NCBI RefSeq assembly: GCF_900044055.2
Contig: NZ_FCOX02000033.1
Location: forward strand, 35,769-99,768
DNA: 64,000 bases
Direction of reading: 5' to 3'
Origin: Caballeronia calidae
GTDB taxonomy: Bacteria; Pseudomonadota; Gammaproteobacteria; Burkholderiales; Burkholderiaceae
The translations under genes and the position numbers were made by a program. How positions within the stretch are numbered: the first letter of the stretch is position 1; each line of letters opens with the position of its first letter. The notes beneath the pieces are model-generated. The model saw only the letters and a list, made by a program, of their open reading frames with translations. It was not told the origin of the DNA and did no database searches. Shown here piece by piece: positions 1 to 9,239 of the stretch.

Positions 1-16
1 AGCGGTTTCGACGGGC

Positions 17-2527
17 TTACTGGTTGAACGAGATCGGGTTATTCATGTAAGCGTTCAGCTTCTGTCTGACCCATGGTTCCGGATTGCCGATGGCGGCTAC
101 GATGCCGGTCGTCGCGCCCCCGCCCAGCAATATCGTGAAGATGCCGCGCAACGGAAAGTCGCCGTAGAGCGGATTCGAGATGTCGAACGGCTCGGAGCGA
201 ATGAACATATCCGTCACGGACTTGCCCATGTATTGCTGGAACGCTGAGGGAAACTGCAGCGCGAGAATCGTCGGATTGACATTGTGGTAATCCGAACCGA
301 TCGCCGGATCGCCCAGCAGACAGCTGCCCCCCGTGCCCCAGTGCTGCGAATCGAAATCCGCCGCCACGGGGTCGGTCGTCGTGGGTATGCGGCTCGCTGG
401 AATCTGCCAGGGCATCACCGGCAACTTGAGCGCGCGGCTCACCGCCTTGCAGAAGTCGAAGTAGCGGTTCCACTCCCGCGGTCCGTAGCAATATCCGTTG
501 ACGTAGGCGCGTTGCGTGAAGTCGTCGGCTTCGTAGCGGTCGATGGCCAGGAAATCCGGCGTGTAGGGACCCGAATACACGCCGAGGTCCACCACGTAGT
601 CGGCGGTCTGCTGAGCCATTTGGGCCGGGTCGATATCGTCCTGATAGATCCACTCCGAATAGCCGACGCCCCAGAGATTGATCTGCCATCCGAAGGTGAC
701 GGCGGGCGCGACGGTGCGCGTCAGCCAGTTCACCGCCAGCACATACCCGGCGATGGTGTCAGTGATGTCGCTGGGAATGGCCGCGCTGATCGACCAGTGG
801 TCGAGCGCGGTCTGTAGCGGTGCGCGAACCGGCATGGCGTAAGTCGGCCCATAGTTGCCCTGCTGGCATGCGCCGAGGAAGTCCGGGTTCACGATGAATC
901 CCGCCGGCACCGGATGCTTATGGTCGATTGCCTCATTGGCGATGTTCAGCGCGAGGATGTAGTTTGCGAAGCTGTGCGCGTGGGCATCGGCGTTCGCGAG
1001 CTGGGTTGGGGTGTCTCCGAGCGACAGATTGCAGGTATAGGAGACGAGTACGGGGAGTACCGGTTGAACGTTGCCCAGGTCCGCTTCGACCGAACGGGCA
1101 AGCGAAATCGTCGCTCGCGTTTGCATATCGTCGGTCAGATAGACGTTCGCGTCGCCAGCACCGTCCGTCCCCGCATAGTCGAAGAGCGACGTCGTGCGCG
1201 CCTCCACGAAGTCCGCCTCATTGCTCGGGACGAGGTCCGTGCAGCCGCCAAAGCACAGATAGTTCGGAAAGCCGCGTACCGCGAGATTCGCCGACGGCGA
1301 GATGGTCATCTCGAGCCGGGTACTGCCGTCCTTTGCCACGCTCAATTGCGACGGCACGTCGACGACATAGACGACGCTCGAGTTGATGAAATCGCTTGCC
1401 GTCACGCTGTAGTTCCCAGGCTGAACGAGTGCCGGGAACGATGTCTTTCCAGTCTTCGCTGCAACGGTTTGAACATAGTTCATCGAGTCGCCGATCAGCC
1501 GTAGCTCGATGTCCCGATCGACGGCCTGTGCCGCGGTGACATCGATAGGCAACTTGACGTACCCCGAAGTGGGAACGCCGGCCGACGTGACCATCGAATC
1601 GTCGATGGTCAAAGTCAACAGCGTATTCTCCAGCTTGACGTTCGGAATCTCGAACGAGTAGTTGACATCGTTGAGGGCAACGTTCTTGATCGTCACACGC
1701 GCCTTGCCCGAGGCAGGCAGTTCGCGCAGCGAGGTGAGACTGTTGGTTCGCGCGGCGAAGCTCGCGAGCGTCTGGCTCGTTTGGATGTCGGTCACGGTGA
1801 CTTGCAGCGTTTCCGTGGCCAGCCCGGTCAGCGATGCGATGGAGATGTCGAGCGCGCAATAAGTTTCGACCGCGCCGAAAGCCAGAGTGAGATAAGTGGT
1901 CTGGCCTGCCACCATCGTAACCGTGCTCGGGTCAGCAACAAGCGGCGCGATGACGGTCTGGTCGCTCGTGCTGACGGGATTGGCGGTCACCGAGTAGGTG
2001 CCTTGCGCCACTTGTGTGTTGCTGGTCTTGCCGTATTGCAGCGGGATCGTCACGATGTTGCTGCCCTGCTGGAGCGTGAGCGTGGGCGTGACGCTGGAGA
2101 GCGCGGGGTTAGGCGCGGGCGGGCATGTGCATGTAAGCGTCCCTTCGATGGCGGGAGGCTGATCTGCGGCAAACACGAATGAGTTCAGCCAGGTGTCGGG
2201 ACTCGAGACGACATCGCCGTTGATGCCGATCGTGATCTGGTCGGCTGGCTGCATCGTGTATGGCTGCGTGTAGCTGAGCGTCGCCGTGGCGTTGTACACG
2301 CCATCGGAAAGCTGCGACGTTTCCACAGTGATGCCGCCGGTCACCCAAGAGGTATAACTGGGCTGGATGGCCGTGGAGTCGAGGTTCGCAGGCGAATTAA
2401 AATTGAATGCGAGGTACTCGTTGACGGTGACTTTGCTGTTGTCTTCATAGCGAAGGTTGGAAACGATGATCGTGCCGTAATACTCATTGGCGCCCGCTCC
2501 AACGACTGCATCATAACTGATCTTCAT
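17..2527 (-). CDS. Large hypothetical protein with beta-rich repeats and a glycosidase-like C-terminus
   Basis: Protein of about 836 residues. The N-terminal ~130 residues (rich in Tyr, Asn, Thr and Ser) resemble a carbohydrate-binding beta-sandwich. A long Thr/Val/Ser-rich middle looks like stacked Ig- or transthyretin-like domains. The last ~330 residues contain features of a TIM-barrel glycosidase (FGWQINLWG, DFLAIDRYE, LPVMPWQIP) and end in a glycine-rich segment, GGGATTG. I chose the ATG at 2527 because AGGGA lies 8 bases upstream; the frame stays open to a TTG at 2620 that has no ribosome site. No classical signal peptide is evident from either start. The first ~100 bases and the upstream region are AT-rich compared with the neighbours, which hints at acquired DNA. 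A glycoside hydrolase or substrate-binding role is inference; I do not recognise a named family. Confidence 0.6.
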   Translation of the reverse strand: MKISYDAVVGAGANEYYGTIIVSNLRYEDNSKVTVNEYLAFNFNSPANLDSTAIQPSYTSWVTGGITVETSQLSDGVYNATATLSYTQPYTMQPADQITIGINGDVVSSPDTWLNSFVFAADQPPAIEGTLTCTCPPAPNPALSSVTPTLTLQQGSNIVTIPLQYGKTSNTQVAQGTYSVTANPVSTSDQTVIAPLVADPSTVTMVAGQTTYLTLAFGAVETYCALDISIASLTGLATETLQVTVTDIQTSQTLASFAARTNSLTSLRELPASGKARVTIKNVALNDVNYSFEIPNVKLENTLLTLTIDDSMVTSAGVPTSGYVKLPIDVTAAQAVDRDIELRLIGDSMNYVQTVAAKTGKTSFPALVQPGNYSVTASDFINSSVVYVVDVPSQLSVAKDGSTRLEMTISPSANLAVRGFPNYLCFGGCTDLVPSNEADFVEARTTSLFDYAGTDGAGDANVYLTDDMQTRATISLARSVEADLGNVQPVLPVLVSYTCNLSLGDTPTQLANADAHAHSFANYILALNIANEAIDHKHPVPAGFIVNPDFLGACQQGNYGPTYAMPVRAPLQTALDHWSISAAIPSDITDTIAGYVLAVNWLTRTVAPAVTFGWQINLWGVGYSEWIYQDDIDPAQMAQQTADYVVDLGVYSGPYTPDFLAIDRYEADDFTQRAYVNGYCYGPREWNRYFDFCKAVSRALKLPVMPWQIPASRIPTTTDPVAADFDSQHWGTGGSCLLGDPAIGSDYHNVNPTILALQFPSAFQQYMGKSVTDMFIRSEPFDISNPLYGDFPLRGIFTILLGGGATTGIVAAIGNPEPWVRQKLNAYMNNPISFNQ

Positions 2528-3018
2528 ATATTGATTCCCTGATCTTATTCCGTCGAATCCGATCACCTTAATATGAGATGAGGCTTGAATATATTTAGGT
2601 GAAGTCGAATTACGATACAAATAAATGATTCACAAAAACAGATATATTTCGGATTGCTAAGTAATTTAGATTAAATATCGCTATTGCTTCCTCTTTTGAA
2701 TGCCGGTGAAAAATGCGCGTTGCGGAAGAGCTGCTCTCCAGGCGTGGCGAGAAGCTGTAGCCTTGCGGGGAGGGCATGCCCAGATTATTGCCCGGAACGT
2801 AATGCGCGCGATTATCCGCTGAAGATCGGTGATATTTCAGCGTTTATGTCGAAAAAACTATTCGATGGATTCTGGAAATAAATCTGTTTGTGTATTCGCT
2901 CCTGGATTGATGGATGGAGAAATGAGAATAACATGAAAAATTAGCGCCATCGTAATATTATGAGGATAGATCTGAAAGGTGAAAACGGAGATGCGCTGAA
3001 ACACGGCGAGAAATAATA
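2528..3018. other. AT-rich intergenic region without a recognisable gene
   Basis: About 490 bases between the large hypothetical gene and the terminator of the dut operon. Short open frames on both strands have no ribosome site and no recognisable protein character. The base composition is clearly more AT-rich than the flanking operon. The promoter of the leftward gene ending at position 17 should lie here, but I see no strong sigma-70 match. Confidence 0.5.
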
Positions 3019-3044
3019 AGGCCGGACTATTGCAGCCCGGCCTC
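3019..3044 (-). terminator. Intrinsic terminator of the ribF-dut operon
   Basis: Inverted repeat GGCCGG...CCCGGCC. On the minus strand it is followed by TTATTATTT. It sits about 27 bases after the dut stop codon and closes the leftward operon. Confidence 0.7.
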
Positions 3045-3070
3045 ACTTAAAAATGTCGGAACCTGGGGGA

Positions 3071-3517
3071 TTAATGCTTGCCGGTGCTGCCGAAACCGCC
3101 CGCGCCACGCTCGCTCGCCTCGAAGTCGTCGACGATATTGAACTGCGCCTGCACGACCGGCACGATGACCATTTGCGCGAGACGCTCCATCGGATTGAGC
3201 GTGAACGCGGTGTCGCCGCGATTCCACGTCGAGACCATCAGCTGGCCCTGGTAATCCGAATCGATCAGGCCCACCAGATTGCCGAGCACGATGCCGTGCT
3301 TGTGGCCGAGACCGGAGCGCGGCAGGATCATCGCGGCGTAGCCGGCGTCGGCGAGATGGATGGCGAGGCCCGTTGGCACGAGCACCGTCTGATGCGGCTC
3401 GATGACGAGCGGCGCATCGAGACACGCGCGCAGATCGAGACCCGCGCTGCCGGGCGTGGCGTAAGCGGGCATGTAGTCGCGCATGCGCGCGTCGAGAATC
3501 TTGACGTCGAGTTTCAT
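3071..3517 (-). CDS. dut: dUTP diphosphatase
   Basis: 148 residues, the normal length for the homotrimeric enzyme. It hydrolyses dUTP to dUMP and pyrophosphate, keeping uracil out of DNA and supplying dUMP for thymidylate synthesis. All five trimeric dUTPase motifs are visible: PGSAGLDLRA, PRSGLG, GLIDSDYQG with the catalytic Asp, NPMERLAQM, and the flexible C-terminal ATP-loop-like RGAGGFGSTG. It is the last gene of a leftward operon, 11 bases after the flavin-dependent oxidoreductase gene, and is followed by a terminator. Pairing with coaBC is common in proteobacteria. Confidence 0.97.
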   Translation of the reverse strand: MKLDVKILDARMRDYMPAYATPGSAGLDLRACLDAPLVIEPHQTVLVPTGLAIHLADAGYAAMILPRSGLGHKHGIVLGNLVGLIDSDYQGQLMVSTWNRGDTAFTLNPMERLAQMVIVPVVQAQFNIVDDFEASERGAGGFGSTGKH

Positions 3518-3528
3518 GGATCGAGGCT

Positions 3529-4530
3529 TCAGCGGCCGAGCTCGAAGGCTTCGGCCAGGAGTTGATAGGACCGCGTGCGCGCGGCGTAGCTGCCGGAGAC
3601 CGTGAGCACGATCAGTTCGTCGGCGTTGAATTGTTCCTGCAGTGCGTGCAGTTTTTCCGTGACGCGCTCCGGCGTGCCGATGATGCTGCGCGCCTTCTCA
3701 TGCGCGATCACCGCGAGCTCGCGTTCGCCGTAAACCTGCGAGATGCCTTGCGCGATGGATGGAATCGGTTGATTGATCCCATACGCCATCTGCACGCGGC
3801 GCAGATCGACGGCGCGTTCGAGCGCCTCGGCTTCGCGATCGGTATCCGCGCAGATGACGAACACCGCCGCGGCGAGATAGGGCTTCTCTTCGTGACCCGG
3901 CGTGAAGCGCTCGCGATACGCCTCCGCCACGCGATGCCCATACTGCGCGTTGATGAAATGCGCGAACGCGAAGCGGATGCCGAGCTGCGCGGCGAGCATC
4001 CCGCCGAAATCGCTGGAGCCGAGCATCCACAGTTCGGGGCGTGTGTCGATCTGCGGTTGAAGCAGCACGCCTTTGGCGAGCGAGTCGTCGGGAAGAGTGC
4101 CACTGAAGAGCGCGACCAGTTCCGCGACCTGCTGCGGGAAGATGTCGCCGCGATTGTACGAACCGGCCGCGACCGCCTGTGCCGTGCGCATGTCGCCGCC
4201 GGGCGCGCGTCCGACGCCCAGATCCACGCGATTCGGAAACAGCGCTTCGAGCATCAGAAACTGCTCGGCGACCTTGAACGACGAGTAATACGGCAGCATC
4301 ACGCCGCCCGAGCCGATGCGGATGTGCTTCGTCAGGCTGCCGATGCGCGCGAGCATCACCTCGGGGCACGGGTTCGACACGCCGTACAAACCGTGATGCT
4401 CCGCGCACCAGTAGCGCGTGTAGCCGAGATCGTCGGCGAGCTGTGCGAGATCGAGCGTGGCGGCGATTGCGTCGGCGGTCGTGTGGCCGTGGATGACCGG
4501 CGTCTGATCGAGAACTGAGAGTTTCGTCAT
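3529..4530 (-). CDS. LLM class flavin-dependent oxidoreductase (bacterial luciferase-like)
   Basis: 333 residues starting MTKLSVLDQTP. It resembles the FMN-dependent luciferase-like monooxygenases: RYWCAEHHG near residue 45, a GSGGVMLPYYS strand-turn that would contribute to flavin binding, and GVGRAPGGD, typical of the group often annotated as MsnO8 or alkanal monooxygenase-like. The start at 4530 is preferred because the open frame upstream runs into coaBC; it leaves 4 bases after the coaBC stop, which fits translational coupling. The substrate cannot be read from the sequence. Family assignment is strong; function beyond FMN-dependent oxidoreductase is unknown. Confidence 0.85.
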   Translation of the reverse strand: MTKLSVLDQTPVIHGHTTADAIAATLDLAQLADDLGYTRYWCAEHHGLYGVSNPCPEVMLARIGSLTKHIRIGSGGVMLPYYSSFKVAEQFLMLEALFPNRVDLGVGRAPGGDMRTAQAVAAGSYNRGDIFPQQVAELVALFSGTLPDDSLAKGVLLQPQIDTRPELWMLGSSDFGGMLAAQLGIRFAFAHFINAQYGHRVAEAYRERFTPGHEEKPYLAAAVFVICADTDREAEALERAVDLRRVQMAYGINQPIPSIAQGISQVYGERELAVIAHEKARSIIGTPERVTEKLHALQEQFNADELIVLTVSGSYAARTRSYQLLAEAFELGR

Positions 4531-4534
4531 CGTG

Positions 4535-5743
4535 TCATGAGAGCAGCGGGCCGCCGGTCTTCGGCGCACGCCGGGCGATTTCCGCGATCAACGTGCGCGC
4601 GAGCTGCTGCTTGTCGGCGCGGGGCAGCGGTGTCGTGCCGCTTTCTTCGAAGAGCACGACTTCGTTATCGTCGCGTCCGAAGGTGAGTTGTCCGATATTG
4701 CCGATGAGCAACGGCACGCCTTTGCGCTTGCGCTTCTCCGCGCCGTGCACGTCGAGATCGCCGCTTTCGGCCGCGAAGCCGACGCAATAAGGCGGGTTCG
4801 GCAGCTTCGCCACCGACGCGAGAATGTCCGGATTCTCGACGAAGTTGAACGCCGGCAAGGTATCGGCGGTCTTTTTGATCTTCTGCTCGCTGACGTGATC
4901 GACGCGCCAGTCCGCGACCGCGGCGACCGCAATGAAGATATCGGCATCGGGCGTGGCGGCCATGACGGCGTCGTGCATCTGCTGCGCGGTCTGCACGTCT
5001 TCGCGATACACGCCCCAGGGCGTCGGCAACGAAACGGGACCCGCGACGAGATGCACGTCCGCGCCAGCCTGCGCCGCCGCGCGCGCGAGCGCGAAACCCA
5101 TTTTCCCCGACGAGCGATTGGTGATGCCGCGCACCGGATCGAGCGGCTCGAAGGTCGGGCCGGCGGTGATCAAGACGCGCTGGCCGCGCAGGATCTTCGG
5201 CTGGAAGAACGCGCAGATCGCTTCGAACGCGGCTTCGGGTTCGATCATGCGGCCATCGCCGACTTCACCGCAGGCCTGAGAACCCGAGTCAGGGCCGAGT
5301 ACTTCGACGCCGTCCGCGCGAAGCTGCGTCACGTTGCGCTGCGTCGCCGGGTTCTGCCACATCTGCCGGTTCATCGCGGGCACGACGAGCAGCGGACAAT
5401 CGCGCGCGATGCATAGCGTGGAAAGCAGGTCGTCGCACATGCCGTGCGCGAGCTTGGCCATGAAGTCGGTGGAGGCGGGCGCGATGACGATGGCATCGGC
5501 CTCGCGCGAGAGATCGATATGCGGCATGTTGTTCGGCATGCGCGCATCCCATTGCGACGTGTAGACGGGACGGCCGGAGAGCGCCTGCATCGTGACGGGC
5601 GTGATGAACTGCGTGGCCGCTTCGGTCATCGCGATCTGCACGGTCGCGCCCGCCTTGATGAGCAAGCGCGTCAACTCAGCGATCTTGTAGCAGGCGATGC
5701 CGCCGGTCAGCCCCAAAACGAGATGTTTGCCTGCGAGTTCCAA
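4535..5743 (-). CDS. coaBC: Bifunctional phosphopantothenoylcysteine decarboxylase/phosphopantothenate-cysteine ligase
   Basis: 402 residues, the usual length of the fused enzyme of coenzyme A biosynthesis. The N-terminal flavoprotein half (CoaC, about 1-190) begins with LVLGLTGGIACYK, carries the HIDLSREADA segment and PAMNRQMW, and decarboxylates phosphopantothenoylcysteine. The C-terminal half (CoaB, about 190-402) shows the ITAGPTFEPLDPVRGITN CTP-binding signature and SSGKMGFALA, and ligates cysteine to phosphopantothenate. It is followed by the oxidoreductase gene after 4 bases and preceded by lspA across a 54-base gap that holds a hairpin. Confidence 0.96.
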   Translation of the reverse strand: MELAGKHLVLGLTGGIACYKIAELTRLLIKAGATVQIAMTEAATQFITPVTMQALSGRPVYTSQWDARMPNNMPHIDLSREADAIVIAPASTDFMAKLAHGMCDDLLSTLCIARDCPLLVVPAMNRQMWQNPATQRNVTQLRADGVEVLGPDSGSQACGEVGDGRMIEPEAAFEAICAFFQPKILRGQRVLITAGPTFEPLDPVRGITNRSSGKMGFALARAAAQAGADVHLVAGPVSLPTPWGVYREDVQTAQQMHDAVMAATPDADIFIAVAAVADWRVDHVSEQKIKKTADTLPAFNFVENPDILASVAKLPNPPYCVGFAAESGDLDVHGAEKRKRKGVPLLIGNIGQLTFGRDDNEVVLFEESGTTPLPRADKQQLARTLIAEIARRAPKTGGPLLS

Positions 5744-5755
5744 CTTGCCTCCGTC

Positions 5756-5789
5756 GCAAAAGGATACGGCTCGGGGGACGGAGCCGTAT
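5756..5789 (-). terminator. Hairpin with a short T-run between lspA and coaBC
   Basis: A perfect 9-bp inverted repeat, ATACGGCTC...GAGCCGTAT, lies just after lspA. On the minus strand it is followed by CCTTTTG. It may be a partial terminator that lowers expression of coaBC, the oxidoreductase and dut relative to ileS-lspA. The T-run is short, so full termination is doubtful. Confidence 0.5.
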
Positions 5790-5797
5790 CGTGAACA

Positions 5798-6316
5798 TCA
5801 ACGCGAACCGCGCACACGCCGCAATTCGTCGAACACGAGCAGCACCGCGCCGACGGTGATCGCGCTGTCGGCGAGGTTGAACGCGGGCCAGTGCCACGCG
5901 TTCACGTGAAAGTCCAGAAAGTCGATGACATGCCCGTACGCGATCCGGTCGATCACGTTGCCGATCGCGCCGCCCATGATGAGCGACAGCGCGAGACAGA
6001 AGAGCCGCTGCGTCGCGTGCTTCTTGAGCAGGTAGCAGATCACCACGGCCGCGACCACGCCCAGCGCCGTGAACGCCCAGCGCTGCCAGCCGCCCGCCAT
6101 CGCGAGGAAGCTGAACGCCGCGCCGCGGTTGTAGACGAGCAGCAGGTTGAAGAACGGCGTGAGCGCGTGGGGATCGCCGTAGGCGAACACGCGCTGCACG
6201 GCGATCTTCGTCAGCTGGTCGAACAGAATCACGATCAGCGCGACGCCGAGCCACGGCGCGAGCGATCCGCTGCTCGCGGCTTTACCGGTAGTTTGTTTCG
6301 CCATCGTTCGAGCCAT
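5798..6316 (-). CDS. lspA: Lipoprotein signal peptidase (signal peptidase II)
   Basis: 172 residues, an inner-membrane aspartic protease with four membrane segments that removes signal peptides from diacylated prolipoproteins. Family motifs are present: FDQLTKIAV near the N-terminus, NRGAAFSFL, and GGAIGNVIDR with one catalytic Asp, followed by VIDFLDFH and FNLADSAI with the second. The ATG at 6316 overlaps the ileS stop codon (TAATG), which suggests coupled translation; a second ATG at 6304 would give 168 residues and cannot be excluded. The ileS-lspA order is a classic arrangement. Confidence 0.95.
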   Translation of the reverse strand: MARTMAKQTTGKAASSGSLAPWLGVALIVILFDQLTKIAVQRVFAYGDPHALTPFFNLLLVYNRGAAFSFLAMAGGWQRWAFTALGVVAAVVICYLLKKHATQRLFCLALSLIMGGAIGNVIDRIAYGHVIDFLDFHVNAWHWPAFNLADSAITVGAVLLVFDELRRVRGSR

Positions 6317-9147
6317 TATGCTGCGCCTCGCGATTCGCCGGCGCCGAAGAGGTTGGAGAAGCAGCGGCCGCACAGGCCGGGATGCTCCGCGTGCGAGCCG
6401 ACGTCCGCGCAGTAGTGCCAGCAGCGCTCGCACTTCATGTAGCTCGATGCCGTCACGTCCACGCCTTCATCGGCTTCGCTCGCCACCTTCTCGATCTTCG
6501 CGGACGAAGTGATCAGCACGAAGCGCAGTGCATCGTCGAGGCTCGCCAGCGCGTCGTAACGCGCGCCGCTCGCGCGCACCACGACTTCCGCCTGCAGCGA
6601 CGAACCGATCTGGTTCGCCGTGCGCGCTTCTTCGAGGGCCTTGGTCACGTCGCCGCGCGCGTTGCGGATGAGCGTCCACTTGTCGAGCAGATCGCCGCCG
6701 TTCGCGATGTCCGGATAGCTTGCGAACACTTCGGTGAAGATCGTCTCCTGACCCGGCTTGAGCACCTTGTACGCTTCTTCCGCCGTGAACGACAGATACG
6801 GCGCGACGAGACGCAGCAAGCCGTGCGCGATATGGAACAGCGCCGTCTGCGCGCTGCGGCGCTCGCGCGAATCGGGCTTCGTCGTGTAGAGACGATCCTT
6901 CAGCACGTCGAGATAGAAGCCGCCGAGATCTTCCGAGCAGAACGTCGCGATCTTCGCGACGACCGGATGGAACTCGTACTTCTCGTAGTGCGAGAGGGCG
7001 TCGTCCTGCAGGTTGCGCGTGAGCGCGACCGCGTAGCGATCGATTTCGAGCCAGTCCTGGACCGGCACCGCGTTCTTGTCGAAATCGAAGTCTGAGAGGT
7101 TCGCGAGCAGGAAGCGCAGCGTGTTGCGGATACGGCGATACGTTTCCGTCACGCGCTTCAGGATTTCCTCGGAGATCGCGAGTTCGCCCGAATAATCCGT
7201 CGATGCGATCCACAAGCGGATGATTTCCGCGCCCAGCCGGTTCGACACTTCATGCGGATCGATGCCGTTGCCGAGCGACTTCGACATCTTGCGGCCTTCG
7301 CCATCGACGGTGAAGCCGTGCGTGAGGAGCGCGTCGTAGGGCGGCCGGCCGTCGAGCATCGATGCCGTCAAGAGCGACGAATGGAACCAGCCGCGATGCT
7401 GGTCAGAGCCTTCGAGGTACAGGTCCGCTGGGAATTGCAGCGAATCCTTGTGCGAGCCGCGCAGCACGTGCCAGTGCGTCGTGCCGGAGTCGAACCACAC
7501 GTCGAGCGTGTCGCGGTTCTTTTCGTACATGTTGGCGTCGTCGCCGATCAGCTCGCGCGGATCGAGCTTCTGCCACGTCTCGATGCCGCCTTCCTCGACG
7601 CGCTTCGCCACTTCCTCCAGCAGCTCCAGCGTGCGCGGATGCAGCTCGCCGGTTTCCTTGTGCACGAAGAACGCCATCGGCACGCCCCATTGACGCTGAC
7701 GCGACAGCGTCCAGTCCGGGCGGTTCGCGATCATGCTGTAAAGACGCTGTTTGCCCCACGACGGATAGAACGCCGTGTTCTCGACGCCTTCGAGCGCGAT
7801 CTCGCGCAGCGTGCGGCCGCCGTCCTTCGGTTTCACATCCATGCCGGCGAACCATTGCGAGGTCGCGCGATAGATGATCGGCGTCTTGTGGCGCCAGCAG
7901 TGCATGTAGCTGTGCGTGTACTTTTCGCTCTTGAGCAGCGAGCCCGCGCCTTCGAGCGCCTCGACGATCTGCGGATTCGCCTTCCAGATCGACAGGCCGC
8001 CGAAGAGCGGCAGCGATTCGATGTAACGGCCATCGCCCATCACCGGATTGATGATGTCGGAATCGGCCATGCCGTGAGCCTTGCACGACACGAAGTCCTC
8101 GACGCCGTACGCCGGCGACGAGTGCACGATGCCCGTGCCGCTTTCGGTCGTCACGTAGTCGCCGAGATAGACCGGCGACGTGCGCTTGTAGCCCGGATGC
8201 GCGGCCGCGAGCGGATGATGGAAGCGCAGGTTGGCGAGCTTCTCGCCGGCCGCCGTCGCGAGGACTTCACCGGTCAGGCCGTAGGTCTGCAGGCATGCCT
8301 CGACGCGCTCCTGAGCCAGGATCAGCAGGCCGCGCGGCGTATCGACGAGCGCGTACACGATCTCCGGATGCACGTTGAGCGCCTGGTTGGCGGGGATGGT
8401 CCAGGGCGTCGTCGTCCAGATGACGATGCCGCCTTCCGCCTTCGGCAGCGCGTTCAGTCCGAACGCCTGCGCGGTCTTCTCCGGTTCCGCGAACGCGAAC
8501 ATCACGTCGATGGTCGGATCGGTCTTGTCCTTGTACTCGACTTCCGCTTCCGCCAGCGCCGAGCCGCAGTCGAAGCACCAGTTCACCGGCTTGAGGCCGC
8601 GGAACACGAAGCCCTTTTCCATGATCTTGCCGAGCGCGCGGATTTCGCCCGCTTCGTTGGCGAAGTTCATCGTCTTGTACGGATTGTCCCAGTCGCCGAG
8701 CACGCCCAGACGCCGGAACCCGACTTTCTGCTTCTCGATCTGCTCGCCCGCGTACGCGCGCGCCTTCTGCATCACTTCGGCGGCGGGCAGCGACTTGCCG
8801 AACTGCTTTTCGATCTGGATTTCGATCGGCATGCCGTGGCAGTCCCAGCCCGGCACGTAGACGGCGTCGAAGCCCGCGAGATTGCGCGCCTTGACGATCA
8901 TGTCCTTCAGGATCTTGTTGACGGCGTGGCCGAGGTGGATGTCACCGTTCGCATACGGGGGGCCGTCGTGCAGGATGAACTTCTTGCGGCCCTTCGAGGC
9001 CGCGCGGATCTTCTCGTAGAGCTTGTTTTCCTGCCATTCCTTGACCCACGCGGGCTCGCGCTTGGGCAGGTCGCCGCGCATCGGGAAGGGCGTGTCGAGC
9101 AGGTTGACGGGGTACTTCGAGGAGGCTTTCTCTTTCTTGTCGCTCAT
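6316..9147 (-). CDS. ileS: Isoleucyl-tRNA synthetase
   Basis: 943 residues, the full length of a class I isoleucine-tRNA ligase. It contains the HIGH-type motif in DGPPYANGDIHLGHAVNK near residue 60, the CP1 editing domain with WTTTPWTIPANQ, and KMSKSLGN around residue 600. A C-terminal zinc site, CERCWHYC...CGRC, is typical of bacterial IleRS1. The start MSDKKEKASSKYPVNLLDTPF was chosen over upstream in-frame codons because it fits the usual N-terminus. It follows ribF after 92 bases and overlaps lspA by one base. Confidence 0.98.
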   Translation of the reverse strand: MSDKKEKASSKYPVNLLDTPFPMRGDLPKREPAWVKEWQENKLYEKIRAASKGRKKFILHDGPPYANGDIHLGHAVNKILKDMIVKARNLAGFDAVYVPGWDCHGMPIEIQIEKQFGKSLPAAEVMQKARAYAGEQIEKQKVGFRRLGVLGDWDNPYKTMNFANEAGEIRALGKIMEKGFVFRGLKPVNWCFDCGSALAEAEVEYKDKTDPTIDVMFAFAEPEKTAQAFGLNALPKAEGGIVIWTTTPWTIPANQALNVHPEIVYALVDTPRGLLILAQERVEACLQTYGLTGEVLATAAGEKLANLRFHHPLAAAHPGYKRTSPVYLGDYVTTESGTGIVHSSPAYGVEDFVSCKAHGMADSDIINPVMGDGRYIESLPLFGGLSIWKANPQIVEALEGAGSLLKSEKYTHSYMHCWRHKTPIIYRATSQWFAGMDVKPKDGGRTLREIALEGVENTAFYPSWGKQRLYSMIANRPDWTLSRQRQWGVPMAFFVHKETGELHPRTLELLEEVAKRVEEGGIETWQKLDPRELIGDDANMYEKNRDTLDVWFDSGTTHWHVLRGSHKDSLQFPADLYLEGSDQHRGWFHSSLLTASMLDGRPPYDALLTHGFTVDGEGRKMSKSLGNGIDPHEVSNRLGAEIIRLWIASTDYSGELAISEEILKRVTETYRRIRNTLRFLLANLSDFDFDKNAVPVQDWLEIDRYAVALTRNLQDDALSHYEKYEFHPVVAKIATFCSEDLGGFYLDVLKDRLYTTKPDSRERRSAQTALFHIAHGLLRLVAPYLSFTAEEAYKVLKPGQETIFTEVFASYPDIANGGDLLDKWTLIRNARGDVTKALEEARTANQIGSSLQAEVVVRASGARYDALASLDDALRFVLITSSAKIEKVASEADEGVDVTASSYMKCERCWHYCADVGSHAEHPGLCGRCFSNLFGAGESRGAA

Positions 9148-9239
9148 GGGTGACTCAGTGAATTCGGTGAGACGGCGCTTGTCTGGGCGCGCGATGATCG
9201 GTAAGCGGGGCAGCGAGCGGCGCATGAAGCGCCGCGCGC

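Noticed and set aside
2684..3046. Short frames on both strands between the first gene and dut
   Set aside because: No start signals and no protein-like composition; the region contains the dut operon terminator.
6467..9153. Long frames on both strands over ileS
   Set aside because: They are Arg-rich mirror frames caused by high third-position GC opposite a well-identified gene; the same applies to most long frames across the chromosomal part.
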